This document shows, piece after piece, positions 44,010-53,579 of a DNA stretch of 64,000 nt. Origin of the DNA: Marinomonas flavescens (GTDB taxonomy: Bacteria; Pseudomonadota; Gammaproteobacteria; Pseudomonadales; Marinomonadaceae). The position numbers were made by a program, and so were the translations under genes. The stretch lies in contig NZ_SJSB01000001.1 of assembly GCF_004352835.1 (NCBI RefSeq), forward strand, positions 62,001 through 126,000, in the 5' to 3' direction. The notes under the pieces are model-generated. The model searched no databases. It was given only the letters and a program-made list of their open reading frames with translations, and was not told the DNA's origin. How positions within the stretch are numbered: the first letter of the stretch is position 1; every line of letters begins with the position of its first letter.

Positions 44010-44981
44010 ATGCCTAGATCAAGAAGCCAACAAATCAGTGTTGCTGACACTCCTTATTATCATTGCATTTCAAGATGTGTACGCAGGGCATTTTTATGTG
44101 GCGAAGATGAGCTAACAGGGAACAGTTACGAGCATCGGAGAGGGTGGGTCGAAAGACGTTTGCTGTTTCTGGCTAGTGTGTTTTCCATTGATATTTGTTC
44201 ATATGCTGTAATGAGTAATCATCTTCATGTGGTGTTGCATATCAATCAAGAAAAAGCGAATTCTTGGTCAACGTTAGAGGTTTTGCAGCGTTGGCATAAA
44301 CTTCATCAAGGCACTCTTTTTACTCAGCAATATATCAGAGGTGAGCCTCAAGCCGCTTTTGCTTTGAGCTTGGTTGAGGCATCTGCTGAGACATTTAGAA
44401 ATCGATTGATGGACATCAGTTGGTTTATGAAAGAGTTAAACGAGCCGATTGCGCGACAAGCGAATACTGAAGACAACTGCACTGGCAGGTTTTGGGAAGG
44501 GCGTTTTAAATCTCAAGCACTGTTGGACGAAGCGGCACTTATTGCTTGCATGGCGTATGTCGATTTGAATCCAGTGCGATCTAACATGAGTAATACGCCT
44601 GAGGATTCAGCTTTTACGAGCGTTAAAAGGCGTATAAATTCTGCCAAAGAAAACCATCAACCCAAAGTATTATTTCCTTTTGTCGGCAACCCAAGAAAAG
44701 ATATGCCAGACGGTTTGCCTTTCTTGCTGCAAGACTATTTAGCATTGGTCGATATGACCGGACGAATTATTCGAAAAAACAAAAAAGGGGTGATTGACGC
44801 ATCGCTTTTACCGATACTGCAAAGGCTTAATATTTCTTCTGAAAACTGGCTTTGTATCGCCACACAGTTTGGTAAAACAACAGGCTGTGTGGTTGGTAAA
44901 GAGTACGCTGTCGCACATTATTGTGAGTCCCATCAACGACTGCGAAAGCCGTGTCGACAAAGCCGTCAGCTTCTTGGCTAA
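44010..44981 (+). CDS. REP-associated tyrosine transposase (RAYT, Y1 HUH)
   Basis: A 323-residue protein of the IS200-like TnpA-REP family: RSQQISVADTPYYHCISRCVRRAF at the start, SYAVMSNHLHVVLHI (HxH metal motif of HUH nucleases) near residue 72, then GRFWEGRFKSQALLDEAALIACMAYVDLNPVRS near 160-190. RAYTs nick and rejoin single strands at REP-type repeats; they are usually single-copy and domesticated. An AAAAAAGG site precedes ATG 44010. It is flanked by two repeat families that may be its substrates. Confidence 0.9.
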   Translation: MPRSRSQQISVADTPYYHCISRCVRRAFLCGEDELTGNSYEHRRGWVERRLLFLASVFSIDICSYAVMSNHLHVVLHINQEKANSWSTLEVLQRWHKLHQGTLFTQQYIRGEPQAAFALSLVEASAETFRNRLMDISWFMKELNEPIARQANTEDNCTGRFWEGRFKSQALLDEAALIACMAYVDLNPVRSNMSNTPEDSAFTSVKRRINSAKENHQPKVLFPFVGNPRKDMPDGLPFLLQDYLALVDMTGRIIRKNKKGVIDASLLPILQRLNISSENWLCIATQFGKTTGCVVGKEYAVAHYCESHQRLRKPCRQSRQLLG

Positions 44982-45154
44982 ATTGCCTTCCAATCAATGT
45001 GTTACTTCACTGAACAGGCTTTAAGGCTTTGCTTTGTCTTGAATACGAGCTTCAGCTAAAAATCTGGCTTTCTACGTTATAAATAAATTGAAAAATCCAA
45101 TGAAGACGTTCTGAAAAGGGTGTGCTTCTTATTTTCTTGTTATCATCGTCATGT

Positions 45155-45297
45155 TTTAAAGTGCGTGTCCTAATAAGATGCCTCTTATAAGATAAAGTGC
45201 GTGTCCTAGTAAGATGCCTCTTATAAGATAAAGTGCGTGTCCTAGTAATTAATAAGATAAAGTGCGTGTCCTAGTAATTACTAGTAATTAGAAAGGG
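45155..45297 (+). repeat. GTGCGTGTCC repeat array, left
   Basis: Four direct copies of (T)AAAGTGCGTGTCCTARTAA at about 45157, 45195, 45232 and 45260. The first two units have the extension GATGCCTCTTATAAGAT (period about 37); the last ends in TAATTACTAGTAATTA. It fills the gap between the RAYT and the thioredoxin-like gene. No other feature is seen from 44982 to 45307. Confidence 0.88.
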
Positions 45298-45307
45298 TGG
45301 AATAGAT

Positions 45308-45712
45308 ATGGAAGTAGAGCTTGATTTAAGCGATACAATTCAGTCAGTTAGCAGTTTGAAAATAGTAGAGCCTACGGAGGTTTATCGTCGTATGGCGGCA
45401 GGTGAGACTTTTGTTGTTAACGTCGTCACAGCGTGGTGTCCAGATTGCACAGAAAGGCAAAAGCAGTATATCGATGGCTTTGGGCAGAATATGCAGTCTC
45501 ATGGTGTGGATGTCCTGCAAGTGACTGTTCAGTTGGACAAGGGCTGTTTTATTAGCGGGGAGCATGAAAAATTGACCACTCAGTTTGGTGGTCCGGGTTA
45601 TCCCAGAACCGTATTGATTAAACACGGGGATGTGGTTGATCAGGATAATATTGAGATTATTACGGAAGCTGGATTGTCAGTGTTGGCAACAAAATTTATT
45701 CAAAAGATATAA
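45308..45712 (+). CDS. Thioredoxin-like protein
   Basis: A 134-residue protein with a thioredoxin fold: the active site is WCPDC (VVTAWCPDCTERQ near residue 43) and the cis-proline part is GYPRTVLIKHG near residue 97. No signal peptide, so it is cytoplasmic. The CPDC pair differs from CGPC of true thioredoxins. It lies inside two arrays of GTGCGTGTCC repeats, which may provide its transcript ends. The role is unknown. Confidence 0.8.
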   Translation: MEVELDLSDTIQSVSSLKIVEPTEVYRRMAAGETFVVNVVTAWCPDCTERQKQYIDGFGQNMQSHGVDVLQVTVQLDKGCFISGEHEKLTTQFGGPGYPRTVLIKHGDVVDQDNIEIITEAGLSVLATKFIQKI

Positions 45713-45751
45713 ACAGATCTTCTTTCAATATATTTGATCACGAATGCTGCT

Positions 45752-45906
45752 TTTAAGGTGCGTGTCCTAGCATGGATACTTTAAGGTGCGTGTCCTAGCA
45801 TAGATACTTTAAGGTGCGTGTCCTAACATGGATACTCGAATGCTGCTTTTAAGGTGTGTGTCCTAGCATGGATACTTTAAGGTGCGTGTCCTAGCATGGA
45901 TACTGC
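45752..45906 (+). repeat. GTGCGTGTCC repeat array, right
   Basis: Five direct copies of TTTAAGGTGCGTGTCCTAGC with the extension ATGGATAC, at about 45752, 45780, 45808, 45849 and 45877 (period 28, one spacing 41; one copy reads GTGTGTGTCC). Same strand as the left array and same start TTAARGTGC as the GTGCCACCCACC family. Confidence 0.88.
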
Positions 45907-45940
45907 GGGTCTGGCCTAGCATAGCGTTTAGAAGCGTATT

Positions 45941-47239
45941 ATGATTGTCATTATTCAAGAAACACTCACCGCTCTTCAAAGATTTAATGTGGATACATCA
46001 ATGATAAAGTTAAAGGGTTTTACCAGTAATATTGTCCATCATGACCGTCAATTAGATTATAACGACAACCCTATTCATACTCCCATCTACAATTCCGTTC
46101 CTTACGGTTATAAAAAAACACAAGATTTGATGGATGTGTTTCAAGGCAAAGCATCGGGCCAAAGCTACGCGAGACAATCCACGCCAACGACTGAAAGCTT
46201 GCAGTCTATGGTTACTCAAGCGGAATCAGGTCTCGATAGTTTGGTTTTTGCGACTGGCATGGGCGCGATTAGTGCTACTTTTTTAAGTTTGTTGAAGCAA
46301 GGTGATCATTTAATCGCGAGTCGCTATTTGTTCGGTAATTCTTATAGTTTTATTAATACGTTACAGAATTTTGGTGTTGAGATTACGTTGGTTGATGCCA
46401 CAGATGTTAACGAAGTGATGGCTGCTAAACAAGATAATACACTCATGGTGTTTGTTGAAACTATTGCCAATCCTGGTACACAAATTGTTGATTTAGAAGC
46501 GATTGGCGATTGGTGTGAGCAGCAAAAACTGGTTTATTTTGTTGATAATACAATGACCTCGCCATATTTATTTCAACCGGTTAAAGTCAAAGCGAGTTTA
46601 GTTGTTAACAGTTTGTCTAAATATTTCTGTGGCCATGGCACGGTATTAGGTGGTGCGGTAACTGAGACGGGACAGTACGATTGGACAGATTATCCGAATA
46701 TTTTCGAAGCTTATCGAAAAGGTGACCCTAGCAAATGGTCAATGAAGCAGATTAAGAAAAAGTCGTTACGTGATATGGGTGGTTCGCTTAGTTCTGATGC
46801 GGCTTATCAAATTGCAGTTGGCGCCGAAACCATGGCATTACGTATGGATCGTTCTTGTGCTAATGCATTTGCTCTTGCTCAAATGCTGGATGCTCATGAC
46901 AAAGTGGAGGCGGTGTATTACCCCGGGTTAGCGTCTCATCCACAGCACGATAAAGCCTCAAAATTATTTAAACACTATGGCTCTATTCTTAGCTTTGATC
47001 TAAAAGAAGGCTATGATTGCGCAGAATTATTAGACGCTATTGAGATCGTAGTTAATGCGACACACCTAGGTGATAACCGTACCTTAGCGCTGCCTATGGC
47101 AAGTACTATCTTTTATGAGATGGGAGCAGAAAATAGAGCAAAATCTGGTATCAGTGAACAAATGATCCGCTGCTCTATTGGTATTGAAGACACGGATGAT
47201 TTGCTAGCCAGCTTTAAAGTAGGTCTAGAGACATTATAA
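45941..47239 (+). CDS. Cystathionine gamma-synthase/lyase family PLP enzyme
   Basis: A 432-residue trans-sulfuration-type enzyme. Family motifs are QSYARQSTPTTESLQ near residue 77, FATGMGAISATFLSLL near 103, ETIANPGTQIVDL near 170 and the PLP lysine in NSLSKYFCGHGTVLGGAV near 226. The specific reaction (gamma-synthase, lyase or methionine gamma-lyase) cannot be decided. ATG at 45941 is the first start; the ATG at 46001, giving MIKLKGFTSNIVHHDRQ, matches the usual family beginning and may be the real one. Confidence 0.85.
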   Translation: MIVIIQETLTALQRFNVDTSMIKLKGFTSNIVHHDRQLDYNDNPIHTPIYNSVPYGYKKTQDLMDVFQGKASGQSYARQSTPTTESLQSMVTQAESGLDSLVFATGMGAISATFLSLLKQGDHLIASRYLFGNSYSFINTLQNFGVEITLVDATDVNEVMAAKQDNTLMVFVETIANPGTQIVDLEAIGDWCEQQKLVYFVDNTMTSPYLFQPVKVKASLVVNSLSKYFCGHGTVLGGAVTETGQYDWTDYPNIFEAYRKGDPSKWSMKQIKKKSLRDMGGSLSSDAAYQIAVGAETMALRMDRSCANAFALAQMLDAHDKVEAVYYPGLASHPQHDKASKLFKHYGSILSFDLKEGYDCAELLDAIEIVVNATHLGDNRTLALPMASTIFYEMGAENRAKSGISEQMIRCSIGIEDTDDLLASFKVGLETL

Positions 47240-47264
47240 GTAGCTGAAGGTAAGTGGCTAAAAG

Positions 47265-47298
47265 GTAGGATCAGAGTAACGCCGATCCTACTTTTTTT
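47265..47298 (+). terminator. Intrinsic terminator of the PLP enzyme gene
   Basis: GTAGGATC (47265-47272) pairs with GATCCTAC (47284-47291) and is followed by seven T residues. Confidence 0.85.
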
Positions 47299-47375
47299 GA
47301 TGCTAATTTCGCTCGCTCACACTACTGCTCAAGTCGTCTTTACTCGCCTACAATTTACCTTAAACAATTTAAAGA

Positions 47376-47903
47376 TTACTGGGAAAGAATGATCTCAGTA
47401 ATACCTTCAGCCGATAACACTTCAATCCAATAACCGTCTGGGTCTTTGATGAAAGCGAGGCCTTTCATTGAGCCATCGTCTGGCTTTTTAACAAATTCCA
47501 CATCGTATTTTTCAAATCGCTCACAGGCTGCATAAACGTCGGGCACGCTAATACCAATATGACCAAAGCCACGAGGGTCTTCATTGCCGCTGTGGTAACC
47601 CGGGAAGTTTTCGTCTTTTTCACTGCCCCAATTATGAGTGAGTTCGATGAGTGCTGGGCGGCGAAATACCCATTCAGCCTTTGTTTTATCATCGCCTTCT
47701 GGGATTTCCTGTTCGTAGCCTAGAAAATAAAGGGTGAATTGCATGGCAGGAAAGTCGTATTTTCCAAGGAGTTTCATGCCTAATACGTTTTGATAAAAAT
47801 CTACAGACACTTGAGGGTCTTTAATACGTAACATGGTTTGTTGCATCACATAGCCTTCGGTGGCTTGAGCAATTTTCTCTGGCGTTTCGTTATAGCGAGA
47901 CAT
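47376..47903 (-). CDS. gloA: Lactoylglutathione lyase (glyoxalase I)
   Basis: Isomerises the methylglyoxal-glutathione hemithioacetal to lactoylglutathione. The 175 residues are of the longer, eukaryote/Pseudomonas-like type: [23 protein letters not shown] near residue 20, ELTHNWGSE near 92, [19 protein letters not shown] near 113 and [12 protein letters not shown] near 152, with metal ligands Gln, Glu, His and Glu in these motifs. Single gene. Confidence 0.95.
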   Translation of the reverse strand: MSRYNETPEKIAQATEGYVMQQTMLRIKDPQVSVDFYQNVLGMKLLGKYDFPAMQFTLYFLGYEQEIPEGDDKTKAEWVFRRPALIELTHNWGSEKDENFPGYHSGNEDPRGFGHIGISVPDVYAACERFEKYDVEFVKKPDDGSMKGLAFIKDPDGYWIEVLSAEGITEIILSQ

Positions 47904-48263
47904 CGGGTAATCCTTGATAAAATAATAAAAATTTATTGATGTATGTATTGTAAATTCCGCTCAATGTGGCGGTTGTCTGATATCTGCTTACTATTCTCCA
48001 TGATTCAAGGCTGACTTGAAAGCGAATGAAAAGAAACGCCCATGCTGTCATTTCTTTAAGAAGTTGATCTTTTCAAGTTTTATTATGATTGTTGTTCTGT
48101 GCCTTAAAGAAGTGCAGAAACCATTAAGAAAACGCCTTTAATCAAACTATTAGTAACTATTTTGCAGATAATGTTTGTTATCTTGTAGTTGGGCGTAGCC
48201 CCGTTTAGACTTGATTTTTAAGTCATATTTTATGTGTTGCTGTCGTCGATGAGGAGACGCAAT
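47904..48263. other. Intergenic region, nothing recognised
   Basis: About 360 bases between divergent gloA and the FUSC gene. It must hold two promoters. I see no repeat, riboswitch or strong hairpin. Confidence 0.5.
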
Positions 48264-50465
48264 TTGTCTATACAGTCTTTTAAGTTTTCCTTGCAAACAC
48301 TACGAAAGGAAGGGGGGATTAGCCAACTTTCTTATGGAATACGTGTGTTTATTGCGCTGTGTGGTGCCATGGCACTGAGCTGGGGGATCAACCAAATAGA
48401 TATGGTGATACCGCTCTTTTTGGGCATTATTGCCAGTGCATTGGCGGAAACGGAAGATGGTTGGCAAGGGCGTGTTCGAGCGTTATTGATTACCTTAGTG
48501 CTGTTTATCATCACGGCATTTGGAGTGCGCTTACTGATGCCTTACCCATGGGTATTTGGTATCTCGATTGCTTTGGTGGCATTTTGTCTGTCGATGTGTG
48601 GCGCTCTGGGTCGGCGTTATGGGGTGATGGCTCAAGCGACGTTGATTTTGGCTGTGTACACCATGATAGGTCTAAATCAGGCCACGCATGAAATGCCCAT
48701 ATGGTATGAGCCGGTTTTACTAAGCTTTGGTGCTTTATGGTACGGCATACTTTCCGTTATCTGGGCGGCGTTGTTTGCTCATGTTACGTTGCGCCAAGCG
48801 TTAACGTCCCTTTATATTGAAATCGGTTTGTATCTAAAGCTGAAGTCTAAGTTTTTCCCATTGCCGACACGCGGAGCGGTTGATTCGTTGCGTTTAGACC
48901 TAGCTCAACAGCATGGGCAAGTGGTCGTTGCGTTAAATCGAGTCCGCGAGATTTTGGTGAGTCGAATAGACAGCAACCCTACGAATCCTAGGTTAGGGCG
49001 CTATATACGATTTTATTTTATTGCTCAAGGAATCCACGAGCGCGCCAGTTCTTCTCATTACAATTATAGCGATCTGGCGGAAACCTTTTTTCACAGCGAT
49101 ATATTGTTTCGCTTGCAGCGTCAGTTATCTGAAGCAGGGACCAGCTGTCGTAAAATAGGAGAGGCTATTCACGGAGGGCATGCGATTGATTTGCGTGATA
49201 GTGAAGAAACGGTAGCCGGTGTTTTGAGGTCGATAGACTATTTAGAGCGTGAAGCTGAGCCTACACAATGGCGCCTGTTTCGTTCGTTGCGCCAGCTTAC
49301 CGATAACGTTATTGCGTTGCAGCAGGAGCTTGATAAAGCACGTCAATTAGAAGACATCTCGTTATCGGATGCATCGCAACAAATCCCTCAGCCTAGGGTG
49401 ACTTTTCGCTCAATTTTAAGCCAAATTGCAGATCAATTAACACCAAAGTCACAGGTGTTTCGGCACGCTGTGCGTATGTCGCTAGCGCTTAGTTGTGGTT
49501 ATGCCATCATTCAAAATATGAACTTATCGGTTGGTTATTGGGTAATGCTAACCACTTTGTTTGTTTGTCTACCCACGTTTGGTTCTACTCGAAAACGCCT
49601 GTATGAGCGTATTGCCGGTACGGTAATAGGGTTGGTCGCTGCTTGGGCCTTGATCACTTTATTCCCAGTAGAAGTTATTCAATTAGTGATTGCGGTTACG
49701 GCTGGTGTGGTGTTCTTCCTATCTCGTAACAATCGTTATGTCTTGGCAACAGCGGCTATTACTTTGATGGTGGTGTGCTGCTTTAATCAAGTATCAGATG
49801 GTTATGATGTGATCTGGCCGCGATTAATAGACACCTTGATTGGCAGTATTATTTCTTGGTTAGCGGTATTTTTCATCTTACCGGATTGGTCTCATCGTCA
49901 ATTACCCATGACCTTTGCAGAAGGCTTACGTCGCAGTGCCGATTATTTGCGTGAATTGATGCGCTTCTATCAAGAAGACAACGTCAGCGAGCAGGTGTAT
50001 CGTCATAGTCGTCGTCGGGCGTATAACGCCGATGCATTGTTAACCTCTACCTTGGTGAGCATGCAGCAAGAGCCGGGTCACTTCCGTCGTGATACCGAGC
50101 TATGGCAGCGCTTGGTTATTCGTAGTCATACCTTATTTAATTACATCGCGGCATTTAGTGCCCACCGTGGCACCTTGATCGAACAACCGAGTAATCAGTT
50201 ATTGGCCGATGCGGGTAACTATATAGTAGAAAGCCTGCAAGAAGTCGCGCAATGTCTTGAGCAAAAACAGCTAGTAACGGATAGTTCGGCAGAATTTGAG
50301 CGACTGAGAAACACCCTTGAAGATTGCCCATCCGACGACGATGAGCGACATTATTTTGTACAGTCTCAACTGCAATCCTTGTTAGGGCAGCTTGAAGAGA
50401 TTCGACGTTTGACACTTGAGCTGCAAGTTCAGGTTCATGGTGAGCATATTAAAGATGTGAAATAA
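48264..50465 (+). CDS. yccS: YccS-type FUSC family inner-membrane protein
   Basis: A 733-residue protein with two blocks of about five or six membrane helices (residues about 20-185 and 385-550), each followed by a cytoplasmic helical part: the arrangement of YccS/YhfK and the FUSC efflux-like family. FRHAVRMSLALSCGYAII and RLYERIAGTVIGLVAAW near residues 400-455 are typical. The start is TTG at 48264 because GAGGAG lies seven bases upstream; a GTG ten codons earlier is possible. Substrate unknown. Confidence 0.88.
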   Translation: MSIQSFKFSLQTLRKEGGISQLSYGIRVFIALCGAMALSWGINQIDMVIPLFLGIIASALAETEDGWQGRVRALLITLVLFIITAFGVRLLMPYPWVFGISIALVAFCLSMCGALGRRYGVMAQATLILAVYTMIGLNQATHEMPIWYEPVLLSFGALWYGILSVIWAALFAHVTLRQALTSLYIEIGLYLKLKSKFFPLPTRGAVDSLRLDLAQQHGQVVVALNRVREILVSRIDSNPTNPRLGRYIRFYFIAQGIHERASSSHYNYSDLAETFFHSDILFRLQRQLSEAGTSCRKIGEAIHGGHAIDLRDSEETVAGVLRSIDYLEREAEPTQWRLFRSLRQLTDNVIALQQELDKARQLEDISLSDASQQIPQPRVTFRSILSQIADQLTPKSQVFRHAVRMSLALSCGYAIIQNMNLSVGYWVMLTTLFVCLPTFGSTRKRLYERIAGTVIGLVAAWALITLFPVEVIQLVIAVTAGVVFFLSRNNRYVLATAAITLMVVCCFNQVSDGYDVIWPRLIDTLIGSIISWLAVFFILPDWSHRQLPMTFAEGLRRSADYLRELMRFYQEDNVSEQVYRHSRRRAYNADALLTSTLVSMQQEPGHFRRDTELWQRLVIRSHTLFNYIAAFSAHRGTLIEQPSNQLLADAGNYIVESLQEVAQCLEQKQLVTDSSAEFERLRNTLEDCPSDDDERHYFVQSQLQSLLGQLEEIRRLTLELQVQVHGEHIKDVK

Positions 50466-50491
50466 GCACCATTATTAATTTGAGGAATGTT

Positions 50492-50830
50492 ATGAGTCAT
50501 CCACGTATCCCAGCTAATTGGAAAATCCAGCGGTCTACACCATTTTTCACGAAAGAAAATGTGCCTGCAGCGCTACTAACGCACCATAATACTGCAGAAG
50601 GTGTGTTTGGGCAGATATGTGTCATGGAGGGAGTTGTTACGTATTATGGCTTTGCTGATAGCGAAGCAACCGAACCAAATGTAAAAGTAGTGATCCCAGC
50701 AGGGCAGTTTGCTACGACGCCACCACAATATTGGCATCGTGTTGAGTTGAGTGATGATGCGCAATTCAATATTAATTTCTGGTCAGATAAAGACCGAACA
50801 GATAAGCCCATGATTAACGAAAAACCTTAA
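50492..50830 (+). CDS. DUF1971 / TehB-like cupin protein
   Basis: A 112-residue single-domain cupin of the DUF1971 family, related to the extra domain of some tellurite-resistance TehB proteins: STPFFTKENVPAALLTHHNTAEGVFGQI at the start and PAGQFATTPPQYWHRVEL near residue 72 carrying the conserved His. The start is ATG at 50492 with GAGGAA upstream. It follows yccS by 26 bases and is probably co-transcribed. No methyltransferase part is present. Confidence 0.82.
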   Translation: MSHPRIPANWKIQRSTPFFTKENVPAALLTHHNTAEGVFGQICVMEGVVTYYGFADSEATEPNVKVVIPAGQFATTPPQYWHRVELSDDAQFNINFWSDKDRTDKPMINEKP

Positions 50831-50917
50831 ATCCATAAGTTTAACTGTGTTTAACTGTGTTGAATTAACTTAGCTTAGCTAACGCCCGTTAATAGCAGTT
50901 GGTGCATCGGCATTTTA

Positions 50918-51520
50918 TTAAGAAAGTATCATTTTCACTCTAAACGCGATGTCTGTTTTCATGCTTTCTGGCGTCATTCCCGCTCGTGCTCGAAAGACAT
51001 AGCCTTGGCGAAGGTCAAACATGAGCTTTGCCCGTTCAGTAGAAGGAAAGTTTTCCGGTAGGACGCCTCTGGCTTTTTCGAGCTCAAAGCGCCTTGCAAG
51101 CCGAGCATCTGTATCGTTAATAGCGCGTTGCAATAATGCCTCAACGCCTTCTACTTCCCCTGAACTTGTCGACACACTAGAGCTTAAAAAGCAGCCACGA
51201 GCGCCGCTATTATTGTCTGTACTGTAATCAATTACCGCTTCCATGAAAGATTGTACGGCCAATTCAATGTCAGGCTGTGTTTCAAACGCAACCAGTGGGC
51301 TACAAGCATCGCTTGATGCATAGTAATCAATGGTGGCTAAATACAATGCATGCTTATCGCCAAAAGTGGCGTATAGACTTGGGCTATTAATTTGCATTGC
51401 GCTTGTTAGATCCTTCATCGAAGCACCTTCATAACCTTTCAGCCAAAAAACATTCATCGCCGCGAGCAGCGCGGTATTGCGATCAAATGAAAGAGGTCTA
51501 CCGGTCTTTTTCTTGTTCAT
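50918..51520 (-). CDS. TetR/AcrR family regulator
   Basis: A 200-residue repressor. The N-terminal helix-turn-helix is clear (GRPLSFDRNTALLAAMNVFWLKGYEGASMKDLTSAM, SPSLYATFGDKHALY), followed by a ligand-binding half with one Cys (GARGCFLSSSV). It diverges from the redoxin gene at 51758 with about 240 bases between, so it probably controls that gene and itself. Confidence 0.9.
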   Translation of the reverse strand: MNKKKTGRPLSFDRNTALLAAMNVFWLKGYEGASMKDLTSAMQINSPSLYATFGDKHALYLATIDYYASSDACSPLVAFETQPDIELAVQSFMEAVIDYSTDNNSGARGCFLSSSVSTSSGEVEGVEALLQRAINDTDARLARRFELEKARGVLPENFPSTERAKLMFDLRQGYVFRARAGMTPESMKTDIAFRVKMILS

Positions 51521-51757
51521 TCTTTATGGGCTCTTGAAAACGGGGTCGTCTATTTGTACTTTGATTTATTATCATTTGTCACAGAACTAAAGCATAGCAT
51601 GGAGGGGTATGTTTTTTCATTTATTGGATATAAAGAGGAGCTTTCTTCCTTATTAAACCGCGAATGTTATAGTTTTGTAGTGATTGATAAGAAATTATTG
51701 ACGATATGATTTTTATCTACTTTAATAATGATCATTACAAAATTAAAGAGAAACATT

Positions 51758-52285
51758 ATGAGCAATACAAAATTACTAGCAGGACAGGTTTTTCCAGATA
51801 TTACGGTAACAAATTTGAACGGCGGAAATCTTGACCTTGCAGATATGTCTGGTTTCGATTGGAAGTTGGTTGTTGTTTATCGTGGCAAACATTGCCCGTT
51901 ATGTACTCAATACTTGAATACATTGAATAGTCTTTTGCCTGAATTCGAAGCGCTTGGGGTAGGGGTTGTCGCCGTGTCGTCAGATACTTTGGAAAAAGCA
52001 CAGAGCCAGATGAAAGACGTGACGCCTGATTTTACGGTTGGTTATGGCTTAACAATAGAGCAGATGCAGGCATTAGGTTTGTATATCTCCAACCCAAGAT
52101 CAGCGGCTGAGACAGACAGCCCTTTTGCGGAACCCGGTTTGTTTGTTATCAATGAAAAGAAACAACTACAAATTATAGATACTTCGAACGCTCCCTTTGT
52201 TCGTCCTGATCTTAATTCGCTAATCATGGGCTTAAAATTTATTCGTAATCCTGAGAACAATTATCCAATCAGAGGTACGTATTAA
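51758..52285 (+). CDS. Peroxiredoxin-like (redoxin) protein
   Basis: A 175-residue AhpC/TSA-type protein: VVYRGKHCPLCTQYLNTLNSLLPEFEALGVGVVAVSSD near residues 40-75 with the CPLC pair in the peroxidatic position. The start is ATG at 51758 with AGAGAAAC upstream; an upstream in-frame ATG at 51728 lacks a site. The nearby divergent TetR gene suggests induction by a stress compound. Cys function is inferred from position. Confidence 0.85.
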   Translation: MSNTKLLAGQVFPDITVTNLNGGNLDLADMSGFDWKLVVVYRGKHCPLCTQYLNTLNSLLPEFEALGVGVVAVSSDTLEKAQSQMKDVTPDFTVGYGLTIEQMQALGLYISNPRSAAETDSPFAEPGLFVINEKKQLQIIDTSNAPFVRPDLNSLIMGLKFIRNPENNYPIRGTY

Positions 52286-52393
52286 TAATCACATCTAGCG
52301 ATATAGAAACAGTGGTTCTTAACGTTGCAGTCGCTTTGAGTTAATTAACTTTGAGCTAAACAACAACAAGCTAAAATTTTGCTTCACTTGATC

Positions 52394-52433
52394 GTATCAA
52401 CCATGGCTGCTTATCCGTGGTTATGGTTGATAC
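52394..52433. terminator. Hairpin between convergent redoxin and LysR genes
   Basis: GTATCAACCAT (52394-52404) pairs perfectly with ATGGTTGATAC (52423-52433), 11 base pairs with an 18-base loop. No T run, so a terminator is likely but not certain. Confidence 0.4.
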
Positions 52434-52535
52434 ATCGGATAATGAACGTAGGGCCAGTTTAGAATGATGCTGTGTTGCGCTTGATTAGATGGAGTTGTAA
52501 AAAATTATTCAGAATGAAGATGTTTTTAGTTAATC

Positions 52536-53429
52536 TCAATTGAAATATTTCTTCGTCAAAGCTAATAATGTTCTTGGTCCGTGCAGCTGCATCATTCTAT
52601 CCAGATACCAAACACCGCTATTAAAACTATAAATAGAAGAAATATTTTCCAATACTGAAATGTTATTTAACGCCATTGATCCTAATAATTTTTCAGGCAT
52701 ATACATTAATGCGTCATATTTTTTCATGTGATCGACAGCCTGAGCTAAAAAAGCTGTATGTAAGCTGACTTTAGCAGGATTTATTTTTTTATTATAAAAT
52801 AACTCATTAATATGCCAAACATAGCTATCAGATTGTTGATAAATAACCCATTTATATTCTGATAAATTATTAGTAGATATCTTTTCTATTTTATGAAGAG
52901 GGTGCTGATCTCTAGCTATAACTCGAAAATTGACATCAATTAGTTTTTCTCTTATTAAACGAAAATCTTTTGACTTCAATGGATAGTCTACGTTTCCGAA
53001 TATAATATCTAATTTCCCTTCTAAAAGATTGGGGATTAATGTATCAACAGGCCCTGCTTTTACTGTTACTTCAGCAGTAGGGAATAGATCATAAAAATCA
53101 TCAAGAATGTTTTTCAAATAATGCTCAGCCCATAAGTTATCTGCACCTATTCTTATTTTTACTTCAGATCCTTTTTTGACAGCTTTGATTTCTTTCATAG
53201 CAAAGAGATATTCTGTTTCCATGCGAAGTACTCGCTCAAGTAATATTTCTCCGTAATGAGTTAGTATCACACCTCTGGGAAGCCTTTCAAAGAGAGGAAC
53301 ACCAAATTCTTTCTCTAAGTTTTTAATACTTCTGCTTAATGCAGGTTGAGTGATATGAAGAGCTTCGCTTGCTGCTGATAAATTTTTGTGTTCAGAAACC
53401 GCTATAAAATGTTGAAATGTTTTATTCAT
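52536..53429 (-). CDS. LysR-type regulator of the sulfatase locus
   Basis: A 297-residue LysR regulator: FQHFIAVSEHKNLSAASEALHITQPALSRSIKNLEKEFGVPLFERLPRGVILT is the N-terminal winged helix, then an effector domain of two halves. The ATG at 53429 is taken; an ATG six codons upstream is possible. It diverges from the transporter gene at 53580 across a 150-base AT-rich gap and is its probable activator. The gene is distinctly AT-rich, like its two neighbours. Confidence 0.9.
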   Translation of the reverse strand: MNKTFQHFIAVSEHKNLSAASEALHITQPALSRSIKNLEKEFGVPLFERLPRGVILTHYGEILLERVLRMETEYLFAMKEIKAVKKGSEVKIRIGADNLWAEHYLKNILDDFYDLFPTAEVTVKAGPVDTLIPNLLEGKLDIIFGNVDYPLKSKDFRLIREKLIDVNFRVIARDQHPLHKIEKISTNNLSEYKWVIYQQSDSYVWHINELFYNKKINPAKVSLHTAFLAQAVDHMKKYDALMYMPEKLLGSMALNNISVLENISSIYSFNSGVWYLDRMMQLHGPRTLLALTKKYFN

Positions 53430-53579
53430 TTTTATTATCCATAACATTTTTTTATGGTGTTTGGCCGAAAATGCATTTTAAAGTTGAGAAAAAATCGAGC
53501 AAAATCATGATGAGACTGTATGTTTCACCACATACAATTATTTTATCCATATAAAAAATTATAATCAAAAGGATTCTAT

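Noticed and set aside
45155-45906. Possible CRISPR array
   Set aside because: Direct repeats of GTGCGTGTCC have near-constant or absent spacers, irregular spacing, a coding gene in the middle and no cas genes.
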